A stretch of DNA of 15,735 nucleotides from an uncultured Bacilli bacterium (GCA_947632355.1 CANROY010000026.1:1-15735); one strand, 5' to 3'; shown: positions 7,828 through 14,638, numbered from the stretch's first letter. Numbers and translations are program-made. Notes: generated from the sequence alone by a model not told the origin.

Positions 7828-8919
7828 TTATGCCTCCTTTATAGTGCCTTTTTCTACATAGATTTTCTTATATTCTTGATTGGATAAATAGTTTTCTACT
7901 TTTTCAATATCCGTTGTTGTAATAAAGGTTTGAATATTATTGGTCAAAAACTTAAAGATATTTTCTATTTTATCCTGGTCAAGTTCACTAAATAAATCAT
8001 CTAATATCAGTATTGGAGTAACTTCTTTTTCTTTTTTAAATATCTCAATTTCACTAAATTTCCACGAAATAACAGCATTCTTTTGTTGTCCTTCACTTCC
8101 ATAATCCTTTAATAGAAAACCATCTAAATAGAATTCTAAATCATCGTGTTGAATACCAAATGTTGTTTTACCAAACGTTAAATCTTTACTTAAATTCTTT
8201 TTGTAGTATTTTAGTAGTTCTTCTTTGTTTTTACTAGCAAAATCACTACAATATTTTAATTGCAAAGTACCAACATTTGCAATCTTTTGATAGATAGTTT
8301 CTATAAAAGAATTCATTAAATCAATATACTTCTTACGACTTTCATAAATTTCTAAACCGATCGTAATTAATTTTTCTGTTAAAACTTCTAGATAAGATTC
8401 TAAAGAATTTCCATTTAAGTACATTCTTTTTAAATATGCATTTCTAGCCTTCAACAGTTTATTATATTGATTTAAGTTTTTTAAATATTCTACATTTAAT
8501 TGAGATATAGCAATATTTAAATATTTTCTTCTTATACTGGGTGTGTCTTTAATCATTTTTATATCATTAGGATTAAATAAAACAATATTGATTTTGGATA
8601 TATAATCACTAATTTTCGTAATTTTATTATTATCGATTTTTACCTTTTTTCCCTCTGAAGTTAGTAAAACTTTATACGTATTGGTATACTTATCTTTTAT
8701 TGTTCCTTCTACTCTTGCTAAATCTGTGCCACTACGTATTAAGGTTTTATCATTCGCTTGTTTAAAAGACCTAGATAATGCTAGTACATAAATTGCCTCT
8801 ACTAAATTGGTTTTTCCACTACCATTTTTTCCATAGATAATATTAAAATGGTCTTGAAAAGTCATTTGTAGTTTTTCATAATTCCGAAAATTTAGTAATT
8901 TCAATTCCTGTATTTGCAT
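7828..8919 (-). CDS. recF: DNA replication and repair protein RecF
   Basis: An SMC/ABC-like ATPase that, with RecO and RecR, directs RecA loading at single-strand gaps. The 363-residue protein has Walker A GKNGSGKT (30-37), the ABC signature in DYGSEGQQKNA near residue 275, and Walker B ILILDDLFSELD near 305-316. The N-terminus MQIQELKLLNFRNYEKL is typical of RecF. It starts with ATG after AGAGG and heads the recF-gyrB-gyrA group. A 109-bp gap with its own promoter separates it from the comK-like gene. The yaaA/S4-domain gene that usually precedes recF in Bacillus is absent. Confidence 0.96.
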   Translation of the reverse strand: MQIQELKLLNFRNYEKLQMTFQDHFNIIYGKNGSGKTNLVEAIYVLALSRSFKQANDKTLIRSGTDLARVEGTIKDKYTNTYKVLLTSEGKKVKIDNNKITKISDYISKINIVLFNPNDIKMIKDTPSIRRKYLNIAISQLNVEYLKNLNQYNKLLKARNAYLKRMYLNGNSLESYLEVLTEKLITIGLEIYESRKKYIDLMNSFIETIYQKIANVGTLQLKYCSDFASKNKEELLKYYKKNLSKDLTFGKTTFGIQHDDLEFYLDGFLLKDYGSEGQQKNAVISWKFSEIEIFKKEKEVTPILILDDLFSELDQDKIENIFKFLTNNIQTFITTTDIEKVENYLSNQEYKKIYVEKGTIKEA

Positions 8920-8950
8920 ATTTTGCCTCTTTTACGCCCGTATAATAAAA

Positions 8951-9013
8951 TAATAGGTATTTGTGTACTCCTATACCTATTAAAATTATAACATATTTTA
9001 AGACTATTTTAAA
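8951..9013 (-). promoter_or_regulatory. Candidate recF-gyrB-gyrA promoter with an inverted repeat at the start site
   Basis: The minus strand has TGTTATAAT, an extended -10 (TATAAT at 8990-8985). TTTAAA (9013-9008) lies 17 bp upstream as a weak -35. A perfect 10-bp inverted repeat TAATAGGTAT/ATACCTATTA (arms 8982-8973 and 8960-8951, 12-nt loop) overlaps the predicted start near 8978. It could be an operator, a stabilising hairpin at the mRNA 5' end, or a terminator of the gene upstream, since T-rich sequence follows. Confidence 0.6.
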
Positions 9014-9028
9014 CTTTTTTTATAAAAT

Positions 9029-9499
9029 TTATTGATTATTTTCTTTTAATAAAATTTCTTTTTTTCGATCATTCAAAACATGTTCTAATCTTGTTGCTCT
9101 AAGAATTTGTTTATTAATTAAATCATAAGAAACTTTTAAAAATAATTTATATCCATTTTTAAATTCAATTACTAAATGATTATTTTTATAATAGAATCGA
9201 TCAATTTTATTACTACGAATCCAAGAACAACTCTCTCCCTTAGGACTAGAAGTTGGAAAAAAGATTAAATCATTTGTTTCTTCTACAATAATTGGGGCTT
9301 TATAACTTACCCCAATTAAATTTTCTGTACCCTTTTTTCGACCTTCTAGTGAACTTCCAAAATAAGAACAACTTTCTTCCATTATTGTAGTTGCAGGTTT
9401 ATCCACAATAAAATTTTTATCTTCTTCATAGACTCTTGTTTTATTTGACATTCCATAAAGAGCAATGGTTTTATCATTAATTTCATAATGTTGTCCCAT
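9029..9499 (-). CDS. comK: ComK-family competence transcription factor
   Basis: In Bacillus, ComK activates the DNA-uptake genes and its own gene. I recognise the 156-residue product from its core: ESCSYFGSSLEGRKKGT (42-58), YKAPIIV (66-72), FFPTSSP (80-86), and the CSWI segment (91-94) matching the CGWI part of ComK, then a KNGYKL strand like the SNGKTMEL of ComK. B. subtilis ComK has about 192 residues. This one stops about 35 residues earlier and lacks the region with the FMLYP motif bound by MecA. The frame can be opened further upstream, from a TTG at 9568, but GGGGGAGGTG lies just before the ATG at 9499, and the upstream codons overlap promoter-like sequence. It sits between dnaN and recF, flanked by a dnaN terminator and a recF promoter, so it is probably its own transcription unit. 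Function as a competence regulator is inferred from family membership. Confidence 0.85.
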   Translation of the reverse strand: MGQHYEINDKTIALYGMSNKTRVYEEDKNFIVDKPATTIMEESCSYFGSSLEGRKKGTENLIGVSYKAPIIVEETNDLIFFPTSSPKGESCSWIRSNKIDRFYYKNNHLVIEFKNGYKLFLKVSYDLINKQILRATRLEHVLNDRKKEILLKENNQ

Positions 9500-9562
9500 T
9501 TTTTTTTCACCTCCCCCACTCATAAATTGTTTTCTATGGTAACAAGGAAAAAGTGAAAAATT

Positions 9563-9568
9563 TGTCAA
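9563..9568 (-). promoter_or_regulatory. Candidate -35 element of the comK-like gene
   Basis: A perfect TTGACA stands right after the T-tract of the dnaN terminator. At the proper 17-bp distance there is only TTGTTA, a poor -10. A good -35 with a bad -10 would suit an activator-dependent promoter, but that is inference. Confidence 0.3.
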
Positions 9569-9602
9569 AAAAAGAAAAAACTTACCATTTTTAGTAAGTT
9601 TT
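9567..9602 (-). terminator. Intrinsic terminator after dnaN
   Basis: AAAACTTAC (9602-9594), the last dnaN codons, pairs over 9 bp with GTAAGTTTT (9585-9577) around an 8-nt loop containing the stop codon. A T-rich tract with seven consecutive T (9573-9567) follows. It separates dnaN from the comK-like gene. Confidence 0.85.
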
Positions 9603-10709
9603 GATTGGTAAAATTAATTGAATTAAAGATTCATTTGTTACTGATTTAATTACAATCGGTTTAATATCATCTGTCATTAATAATAATATTTCTTCTTCTT
9701 TAATTGTTTTTAAGGCTTCTAACATATATTTAGAACTAAACGAAATATCAATCGTTGCGCTCGCATCCGTATCTACTTTTAGATTACCATTCGCATTACC
9801 TAGTTCTGATGCATAAGAACTTATATTTAATTCTTTATTATTTAGTTGCATACGAATGATATTTTTATCTTTTCCTTGAGCAAGTAGTGAAAAACGATCA
9901 ACACTTGCGATTAATTCATCCTTATTTGCTTTTACAATAATTCCATATTCTGTAGGAATTAAATTTGTAGTATTTGGATACGTTCCAGATAATAAATTGG
10001 TTTGAAATTTAATATTTTTATATTTAAATAACACCTTATTATTAAAGATATGAATTTCTACCATTTCATCATCTGTAATAATTTTTTCTAGTTCAATAAT
10101 ATTTTTACCTGGCAATACAATGTTAATATCCGTATCAATTGGATTATCTAATTTTACATTTTTCTTTGATAAACGATAAGAATCTGTTGCAATAAATAAT
10201 AGAGAATCTCCTGTAATTGTCATATTTATTCCTGTAAGTAATGGTCTCAATTCTTGTGTAGATATAGCAAATACCGTTTGATTAATTAATTCTTTTAAGA
10301 CATCTCCTTTTAATAAAATAGGATCTTTATGTTCTTCCATTTTTAAATTAGGATAATCACTTGCATCTAAGCAATTTAGTTGAAATTGGTCGTTTTCAGT
10401 AAATATTCTTACTTTTAATTTATCTAACATTTCAAAATCAATGATATCACTTGGTAACTTTCTTATAATATCTAATAAGAACTTACTTTGAATAATGATG
10501 GTACCAGTACTTTCAATATGTTTAATTTCTTTTGCATCAATAAATGTATTAATCGTTAATTCACTATCACTTGCAGTTAAAGATAATCCTTTCTCTGTTA
10601 ATTCAAATTTAATACCATTTAGAACAGGTATTACGTTTTTAGTCGAAATTCCTTTTATTACATTGTTTAAATTTTCTAATAAAATTGTTTTATCAATTGT
10701 AAATTTCAT
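9591..10709 (-). CDS. dnaN: DNA polymerase III subunit beta (sliding clamp)
   Basis: The ring-shaped processivity clamp that tethers the replicative polymerase to DNA. The 372-residue product has the length and three-domain repeat layout of the beta clamp (B. subtilis 378). The start MKFTIDKTILLENLNNVIKGIS is typical. The end QLILPIKTY matches the usual LPVRTY-type end, which contributes to the partner-binding pocket. It follows dnaA by 154 bp, which contain DnaA boxes and a possible promoter, and it has its own strong terminator, so it can be expressed apart from the genes downstream. Confidence 0.97.
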   Translation of the reverse strand: MKFTIDKTILLENLNNVIKGISTKNVIPVLNGIKFELTEKGLSLTASDSELTINTFIDAKEIKHIESTGTIIIQSKFLLDIIRKLPSDIIDFEMLDKLKVRIFTENDQFQLNCLDASDYPNLKMEEHKDPILLKGDVLKELINQTVFAISTQELRPLLTGINMTITGDSLLFIATDSYRLSKKNVKLDNPIDTDINIVLPGKNIIELEKIITDDEMVEIHIFNNKVLFKYKNIKFQTNLLSGTYPNTTNLIPTEYGIIVKANKDELIASVDRFSLLAQGKDKNIIRMQLNNKELNISSYASELGNANGNLKVDTDASATIDISFSSKYMLEALKTIKEEEILLLMTDDIKPIVIKSVTNESLIQLILPIKTY

Positions 10710-10753
10710 TTGACTTCCTTCTTTCTTATTTTTTAATTTTTTTTATTATGTTT

Positions 10754-10769
10754 ATTATAGTGTGGATAA
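10754..10769 (-). promoter_or_regulatory. DnaA box and putative dnaN -10
   Basis: A perfect DnaA box TTATCCACA (10769-10761) is followed one base later by TATAAT (10759-10754), a possible dnaN -10. No good -35 is visible, and the box would lie in the spacer. DnaA could therefore influence dnaN transcription here, and the box also belongs to the second half of the origin. Confidence 0.7.
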
Positions 10770-10823
10770 CGTTTATAACTACTTCTTTTTCTTTTATTTT
10801 CTTACCATTCTCCTTTTTTTTTA

Positions 10824-10843
10824 CGTGAATAAAGTATGAATAA
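10824..10843 (-). promoter_or_regulatory. Two degenerate DnaA boxes between dnaA and dnaN
   Basis: TTATTCATA (10843-10835) and TTATTCACG (10832-10824) each differ from TTATCCACA at two positions. They face the same way as the perfect box at 10769. Such clusters downstream of dnaA form the unwinding half of the B. subtilis origin. Confidence 0.5.
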
Positions 10844-10863
10844 CTTACCCTCTTTTTCACAAT

Positions 10864-12228
10864 CTATAGTTTATTTTTTATTTCATTTACTTCTTGCTGT
10901 AATTTTTTATTATCTTTTAGCTCTTTATTTATCTTTTCATAAGCATGAATAACAGTAGAATGATCTTTACCACCAAATTCAAATCCTATTCGAGGAAAAG
11001 TTTCTTCTGTAAGCATTCTTGATAAATACATAGCAATCATTCTTGGAATGGCAATCGTATTACTTCGCTTTTTCCCTTTTAAATCATCCACTGTAATATG
11101 GTAATAATCTGCAACGGCTTGTTGAATGGATTCTATCGAATTTTCAGAATAAATATTCACATTTAAATAATCTTTTAAGGCTTCATTTGCAAAAGCAAGG
11201 TCAATTTTTTCAGGAACAACCATTGCTGTATAAGCCATTAGTCTTCTTAAAGTACTTTCTAAGAAACGTACGTCATTTTGACAATTATTGGCAATAAATT
11301 CAATGACGTCATCCCCTACCATATGTTCAATACTCATACCCTTTAATTTTTGTTTAATAATACGGCAGCGTAAATCAAATTCAGGAGGGTCAATATTAAC
11401 AGTAAGTCCCCATAAGAAACGACTTTTTAAACGTTCTTCTATTTTCTTTAAATCATTTGGACTTTTATCTGAACTAATAATAATTTGTTTATTGGCTTGA
11501 TGTAATGCTTGGAAAGTATGAAAGAATTCTTCTTGCGTTTTTTCTGCTCCTACTAAGAATTGAATATCATCAATAATTAAGACATCTACATTACGATACT
11601 TATTTTTAAAATTGGTTGAATAATCAATTGATTCTTTTCCTTTATCCTTTGCCATTAATCCAATGTAATCATTCATAAACGTATCACAAGTAACATATAA
11701 CACTTTTTTATCGGTATTTTCTGCAATAAAATTTCCTATGGCTTGCATTAAGTGAGTTTTCCCTATTCCACTTTTTCCATATATAAATAAAGGATTATAA
11801 ATTTTACCAGGTTCTTCTGCAACGGCCATACCACTTACTTTCGCAAGTTGATTGGTTGTTCCAACAATAAAAGTATCAAAATTTAACTCCGGTTTTAAGT
11901 TACTAACCCATACTTCATTGGTACTCTTTTCTTCTTCTATAGGAAGTTCTTCTACAACCTTATCTTCCTCTTTTACTTCTTCTTCTAATACAAAGTTAAT
12001 ATCATAATTAATTCCGTTTAGTTTAAATAAAGTATCTTCTATTAAGGAATAATACGTATCTCCAAGCATTCGTTTGTGGATTTCCATGGGAACTTGTATC
12101 GTCATAGAAGTATTATCCATAAAGATTAATTTTAAATCATTAAACCAAGCATTATAAGAAACAGTACTTATTTCATTTTTGATGGATTCTAGAAATTGAG
12201 TCCATAAATCGTTTGTTTCTACTAACAA
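10864..12228 (-). CDS. dnaA: Chromosomal replication initiator protein DnaA
   Basis: DnaA binds TTATCCACA boxes, forms an ATP-dependent filament and melts the origin. In the 454-residue protein, domain I (1-80) has the usual DLWTQFLESI start. Domain II (82-105) is a short acidic linker. The AAA+ domain has Walker A GKSGIGKT (151-158) and Walker B LIIDDI (217-222), plus the arginine-finger region ERLKSRF (265-271). Domain IV has the DnaA signature GGKDHSTVIHA (419-429), where most bacteria have R in place of K. The start is a TTG at 12228 after GGTGAGG; no other start fits, and the next in-frame ATG is at codon 38. The stop is TAG. A promoter 120 bp upstream overlaps a DnaA box, which suggests autoregulation. 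Confidence 0.98.
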   Translation of the reverse strand: MLVETNDLWTQFLESIKNEISTVSYNAWFNDLKLIFMDNTSMTIQVPMEIHKRMLGDTYYSLIEDTLFKLNGINYDINFVLEEEVKEEDKVVEELPIEEEKSTNEVWVSNLKPELNFDTFIVGTTNQLAKVSGMAVAEEPGKIYNPLFIYGKSGIGKTHLMQAIGNFIAENTDKKVLYVTCDTFMNDYIGLMAKDKGKESIDYSTNFKNKYRNVDVLIIDDIQFLVGAEKTQEEFFHTFQALHQANKQIIISSDKSPNDLKKIEERLKSRFLWGLTVNIDPPEFDLRCRIIKQKLKGMSIEHMVGDDVIEFIANNCQNDVRFLESTLRRLMAYTAMVVPEKIDLAFANEALKDYLNVNIYSENSIESIQQAVADYYHITVDDLKGKKRSNTIAIPRMIAMYLSRMLTEETFPRIGFEFGGKDHSTVIHAYEKINKELKDNKKLQQEVNEIKNKL

Positions 12229-12317
12229 ATTCCCTCACCCCACTCTCTGTACCTTAGGCTAGTTTCATTTTATCTCAAACCCTTTTGAAAGAAAAGTCCA
12301 AAATGATAAGTTTTTAG

Positions 12318-12337
12318 TTATCCACAACTTATCCACC
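12318..12337 (+). promoter_or_regulatory. Tandem DnaA boxes in the dnaA leader
   Basis: TTATCCACA (12318-12326, perfect) and TTATCCACC (12329-12337, one mismatch) are direct repeats with 11-bp spacing, about one helical turn. They lie downstream of the predicted dnaA start site, where bound DnaA could block elongation. Confidence 0.88.
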
Positions 12338-12350
12338 TAAGTTTTCTCTT

Positions 12351-12379
12351 ATAATATCGAACTTTTTTTGATTTATCAA
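12351..12379 (-). promoter_or_regulatory. dnaA promoter overlapping a DnaA box
   Basis: TTGATA (-35, 12379-12374) and TATTAT (-10, 12356-12351) are separated by 17 bp on the minus strand. The -35 lies inside the DnaA box TTATCAACA (12373-12381). Transcription would start near 12344 with a leader of about 115 nt. Confidence 0.75.
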
Positions 12380-12407
12380 CAATATTCACAAATTTTTTTA
12401 GGAAAAC

Positions 12408-12416
12408 TTATTCACA
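12408..12416 (+). promoter_or_regulatory. DnaA box (one mismatch)
   Basis: TTATTCACA differs from the consensus only at position 5, a common functional variant. It lies 29 bp upstream of the dnaA -35. Confidence 0.75.
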
Positions 12417-12450
12417 TAGTGTATAAAAAAATTAACCGTATTGTTTTTAA

Positions 12451-12459
12451 TGTGGATAA
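12451..12459 (-). promoter_or_regulatory. DnaA box (perfect, reverse)
   Basis: TGTGGATAA on the + strand is TTATCCACA on the minus strand. It is the box nearest rpmH, 41 bp before the rpmH -35, next to an AT-rich stretch. Confidence 0.9.
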
Positions 12460-12499
12460 GTTTTTTTTCATAAAATATAATAGAAATGCCCAATATTTC

Positions 12500-12529
12500 T
12501 TGACAAGTTTTTAAAATAAATATTATAAT
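12500..12529 (+). promoter_or_regulatory. rpmH promoter
   Basis: A perfect TTGACA (12500-12505) and a perfect TATAAT (12524-12529) are separated by 18 bp. Transcription would begin near 12536, leaving a leader of about 27 nt. A promoter this close to consensus fits a ribosomal protein gene. Confidence 0.9.
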
Positions 12530-12562
12530 AAGGGGGCTTTAGATTTAAAGGAGGAAACGATT

Positions 12563-12691
12563 ATGAAAATAGGTACTTATCAACCAAATAAAAGAAAAAA
12601 AGCCAAAAAACATGGATTTTTTGCACGTAAAGAAACAAAGATATTAAAAAATAGAAGAAAAAAAGGTCGTAAAAATTTAATTACGAAGTAA
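12563..12691 (+). CDS. rpmH: Large ribosomal subunit protein bL34
   Basis: A small, very basic protein of the 50S subunit. The 42-residue product contains TYQPNKRKKAKKHGF (5-19), the unmistakable bL34 start, and KGRK (34-37) near the end. AAAGGAGG stands 8 nt before the ATG. Compared with the usual 44-residue protein it has one extra residue at the start (MKIGTYQP for MKRTYQP) and seems to lack about four residues where others have the NGRK segment, going from ARKETK directly to ILKNRR. It is the first gene of the rightward unit and is followed by a terminator hairpin. Confidence 0.97.
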   Translation: MKIGTYQPNKRKKAKKHGFFARKETKILKNRRKKGRKNLITK

Positions 12692-12712
12692 ACCACAGTA
12701 CGTGGTTTTTTT
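12690..12712 (+). terminator. Intrinsic terminator or attenuator between rpmH and rnpA
   Basis: AAACCAC (12690-12696) pairs with GTGGTTT (12702-12708) over 7 bp around the loop AGTAC, with seven T in a row (12706-12712). It lies directly after the rpmH stop codon. I see no good rnpA promoter in the 26 bp that follow, so partial readthrough probably sets a high L34 to RnpA ratio. Confidence 0.85.
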
Positions 12713-12738
12713 GCTATTTTATATAAGGAAGGGATAGA

Positions 12739-13068
12739 ATGAAAAAAAGTGAAGTCGTAAAATCAAAAATGGAATTTAATCAAATTATCAACACTTGTCC
12801 TTATATAAAAAATGAATTTTTTACTTTATATAAAAAGAAAAGAGAAGCAAATATTCCCCGTTTTGGACTTGCAATTAGTAAAAAAGTAGGTACTGCTGTT
12901 GAAAGAAACAAATTAAAAAGACAAACAAGAGCCATTGTGGATGAATTAAAACAAAACTTTAAAAATGACTGTGATTATATTATAATGATAAAGAAGGGTT
13001 GTAAAAATAAACCCTATAAAGAAATGAAAAGTGCATTAGAAAATTTGATAAAGGAGAAGAAACAATGA
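12739..13068 (+). CDS. rnpA: Ribonuclease P protein component
   Basis: The protein subunit of RNase P, which helps the catalytic RNA recognise pre-tRNA 5' leaders. The 109-residue, lysine-rich product carries the family signature RFGLAISKKVGTAVERNKLKRQTR (41-64), including the conserved RNxxKR loop. The start is ATG after GGAAGGGA. The stop TGA overlaps the yidC ATG (ATGA), so translation is coupled and TGA is used as a stop in this organism. The position after rpmH is nearly universal. Length is normal for Bacillota (about 110-120). Confidence 0.95.
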   Translation: MKKSEVVKSKMEFNQIINTCPYIKNEFFTLYKKKREANIPRFGLAISKKVGTAVERNKLKRQTRAIVDELKQNFKNDCDYIIMIKKGCKNKPYKEMKSALENLIKEKKQ

Positions 13069-14021
13069 AAACAAAAAAAGTATTTGTGTTAGTTGTACTA
13101 TTACTCTTCTTAACCACTGGTTGTGGAAATAAAACCTATTTAAAAGAAGATAAAAATATAGTAACGTATGAAAAAACAGGACAAAGTTTACAAAATAATA
13201 TTCTTTGTCAACCAAAAGAACAAGAATTATATGATGTCTATGTAAAATACAATGACCAATTAAGTACAAAATTAGAAGAACTACCGACTTGTGAAAATTT
13301 TAAACCAAGTGATATCAAATATCATAGTTTGTGGGAATCTATTTTTGTAAAACCCATTGCTTGGTTAATATTAAAATTAGGAATTCTTCTTAAAAATTAT
13401 GGTGTATCTGTTATGTTAATTGGTTTAGGAATAAGACTTATTTTATTACCATTCTCAAAAAAGACAATGGACCAATCTGAAAATATGAAAAAGGCTCAAC
13501 CGGAAATTCAAAAGATTGAAAGGAAATATGCGGGTAGAACCGATACCGATTCAATGATGATGAAAAGTCAAGAAACAATGATGGTGTATAAAAAATATAA
13601 AATTAATCCTGTATCAGGATGTTTAATTGCTTTTATTCAATTACCTTTATTCTTTGCTTTCTTACAAGCCATCAATCGTGTACCTGCTATATTTGAAGAT
13701 AGTCTATTTGGTATGAAATTAGGTATGACCCCACTTGTTGGATTAAGTCAAGGAAAATATATTTATATTGGATTATTATTACTCATTATTTTATCTACTT
13801 ATTTTTCATTTAAAAATTCAATGAATAGTCAAGCCGGAAATAGTGAAATGGAACGCCAAATGAAATTTACATTAAAATTTATGATTATTATGATTTCTAT
13901 CGCATCCTTTAGTTTACCAACTGCTATTGCATTATATTGGGTGGTAACAAATGGATTTGCAGTTATTCAAAATTATTTGTTTAAAATAATGAGAGATAGA
14001 GGTAAGAAAAGAGGTAAATAA
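13065..14021 (+). CDS. yidC: Membrane protein insertase YidC (OxaA family, lipoprotein form)
   Basis: Inserts membrane proteins alone or with SecYEG. The 318-residue precursor begins with a lipoprotein signal, LTTGC, with Cys20 as the lipidation site. An outside segment (21-88) holds two cysteines, C47 and C76, which could pair. Five membrane-associated segments follow, roughly 95-107, 112-130, 183-205, 231-249 and 268-305, the last covering two passes. R124 in GIRLILLPF is the conserved groove arginine, and the cytoplasmic loop 131-180 is charged. The tail is short and basic (RDRGKKRGK), as in ribosome-contacting YidC. Its segment between lipid anchor and first helix is longer than in B. subtilis SpoIIIJ. 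AAAGGAG precedes the ATG, which overlaps the rnpA stop; jag follows 2 bp later. Confidence 0.96.
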   Translation: MKTKKVFVLVVLLLFLTTGCGNKTYLKEDKNIVTYEKTGQSLQNNILCQPKEQELYDVYVKYNDQLSTKLEELPTCENFKPSDIKYHSLWESIFVKPIAWLILKLGILLKNYGVSVMLIGLGIRLILLPFSKKTMDQSENMKKAQPEIQKIERKYAGRTDTDSMMMKSQETMMVYKKYKINPVSGCLIAFIQLPLFFAFLQAINRVPAIFEDSLFGMKLGMTPLVGLSQGKYIYIGLLLLIILSTYFSFKNSMNSQAGNSEMERQMKFTLKFMIIMISIASFSLPTAIALYWVVTNGFAVIQNYLFKIMRDRGKKRGK

Positions 14022-14023
14022 AA

Positions 14024-14638
14024 ATGAAGGAAGTAGTATTAGAAGCCAAAACAAGGGAAGAAGCAATTAAACTTGCAACAGAAAAATTAAATGCTAGTGA
14101 AAGTGAGATTGTCTATCATATAGAAGAAGAAACAAGTGGACGTCTATTTAAATCAAGTACTTACAAAATAAAAGCCATTACCTTAATTGATTTAGTAGAA
14201 AACATAAAGGACTATTTAAAAGAAGTGATTACCAATTTAGGATTGGATGTTCAATTTGAGTCTTCTATAAGAGAAAGAAGAATTTCCATTACGATGTATG
14301 CTGATAATAACGCTATATTAATTGGTAAAAATGGACAAACCTTAAAAGCACTTGAAACTCTTGCTAAACAAAAAGTTCAAAATGATTATAGTGTTCATAT
14401 TAACTTAAATTTAGATGTAGAAAACTACAAAGAAAAACGTATTAAAAATTTAGAATATATGGCAAAAAAAATAGCTAGAGAAGTAAGAAGTACGAAAGTA
14501 GAAGCAACTTTAGAAAATATGAATTCCTTTGAAAGAAGAATTGTTCACAATGTATTAACTGATTTTAAAGGCGTTACAACAATAAGTGAAGGAGAAGAAC
14601 CAAATCGTCATGTCATAATAAAACCTACTGATAATTAA
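14024..14638 (+). CDS. khpB: RNA-binding protein KhpB (Jag/EloR)
   Basis: An RNA-binding protein that, in other Bacillota, acts with KhpA in post-transcriptional control of cell elongation. The 204-residue product has an N-terminal Jag domain (1-50), a KH domain with IGKNGQTL at 100-107 (the GxxG loop is GKNG, 101-104), and a C-terminal R3H domain with R171 and H175 in ERRIVHNVL. It follows yidC by 2 bp, as in most Bacillota. It is the last gene of the rpmH-rnpA-yidC-jag unit, and its stop codon is in the loop of the terminator. The genes usually next (mnmE, mnmG) are absent here. Confidence 0.95.
   Translation: MKEVVLEAKTREEAIKLATEKLNASESEIVYHIEEETSGRLFKSSTYKIKAITLIDLVENIKDYLKEVITNLGLDVQFESSIRERRISITMYADNNAILIGKNGQTLKALETLAKQKVQNDYSVHINLNLDVENYKEKRIKNLEYMAKKIAREVRSTKVEATLENMNSFERRIVHNVLTDFKGVTTISEGEEPNRHVIIKPTDN

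Larger units (their letters stand above)
12229..12562. other. oriC: oriC: DnaA-box region between dnaA and rpmH
   Basis: This 334-bp gene-free stretch contains two perfect DnaA boxes (12318-12326 and 12451-12459, opposite orientations) and near-matches TTATCCACC (12329-12337), TTATCAACA (12373-12381), ATATTCACA (12382-12390) and TTATTCACA (12408-12416). AT-rich stretches lie between and beside them (12391-12400, 12422-12450, 12461-12480). The divergent dnaA and rpmH promoters are also here. With the boxes in the dnaA-dnaN gap, the origin looks bipartite, as in B. subtilis. I cannot say from sequence alone which half is melted. Confidence 0.93.

Noticed and set aside
9500..9568. Longer start of the comK-like gene at a TTG (9568) or at an ATG (9523)
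   Set aside because: The strong Shine-Dalgarno lies just before the ATG at 9499. The upstream codons overlap a TTGACA element, and the extra residues do not resemble ComK.
13066..13068. TGA read as tryptophan (Mycoplasma-type code)
   Set aside because: TGG is used for Trp in the genes checked, no in-frame TGA interrupts any gene, and TGA closes rnpA exactly at the yidC start.
13036..13269. Minus-strand open frame opposite the start of yidC
   Set aside because: It is a shadow of rnpA/yidC in another frame, without a ribosome binding site or recognisable protein features. Other open frames antisense to dnaX, gyrA, gyrB, dnaN and dnaA were rejected for the same reason.
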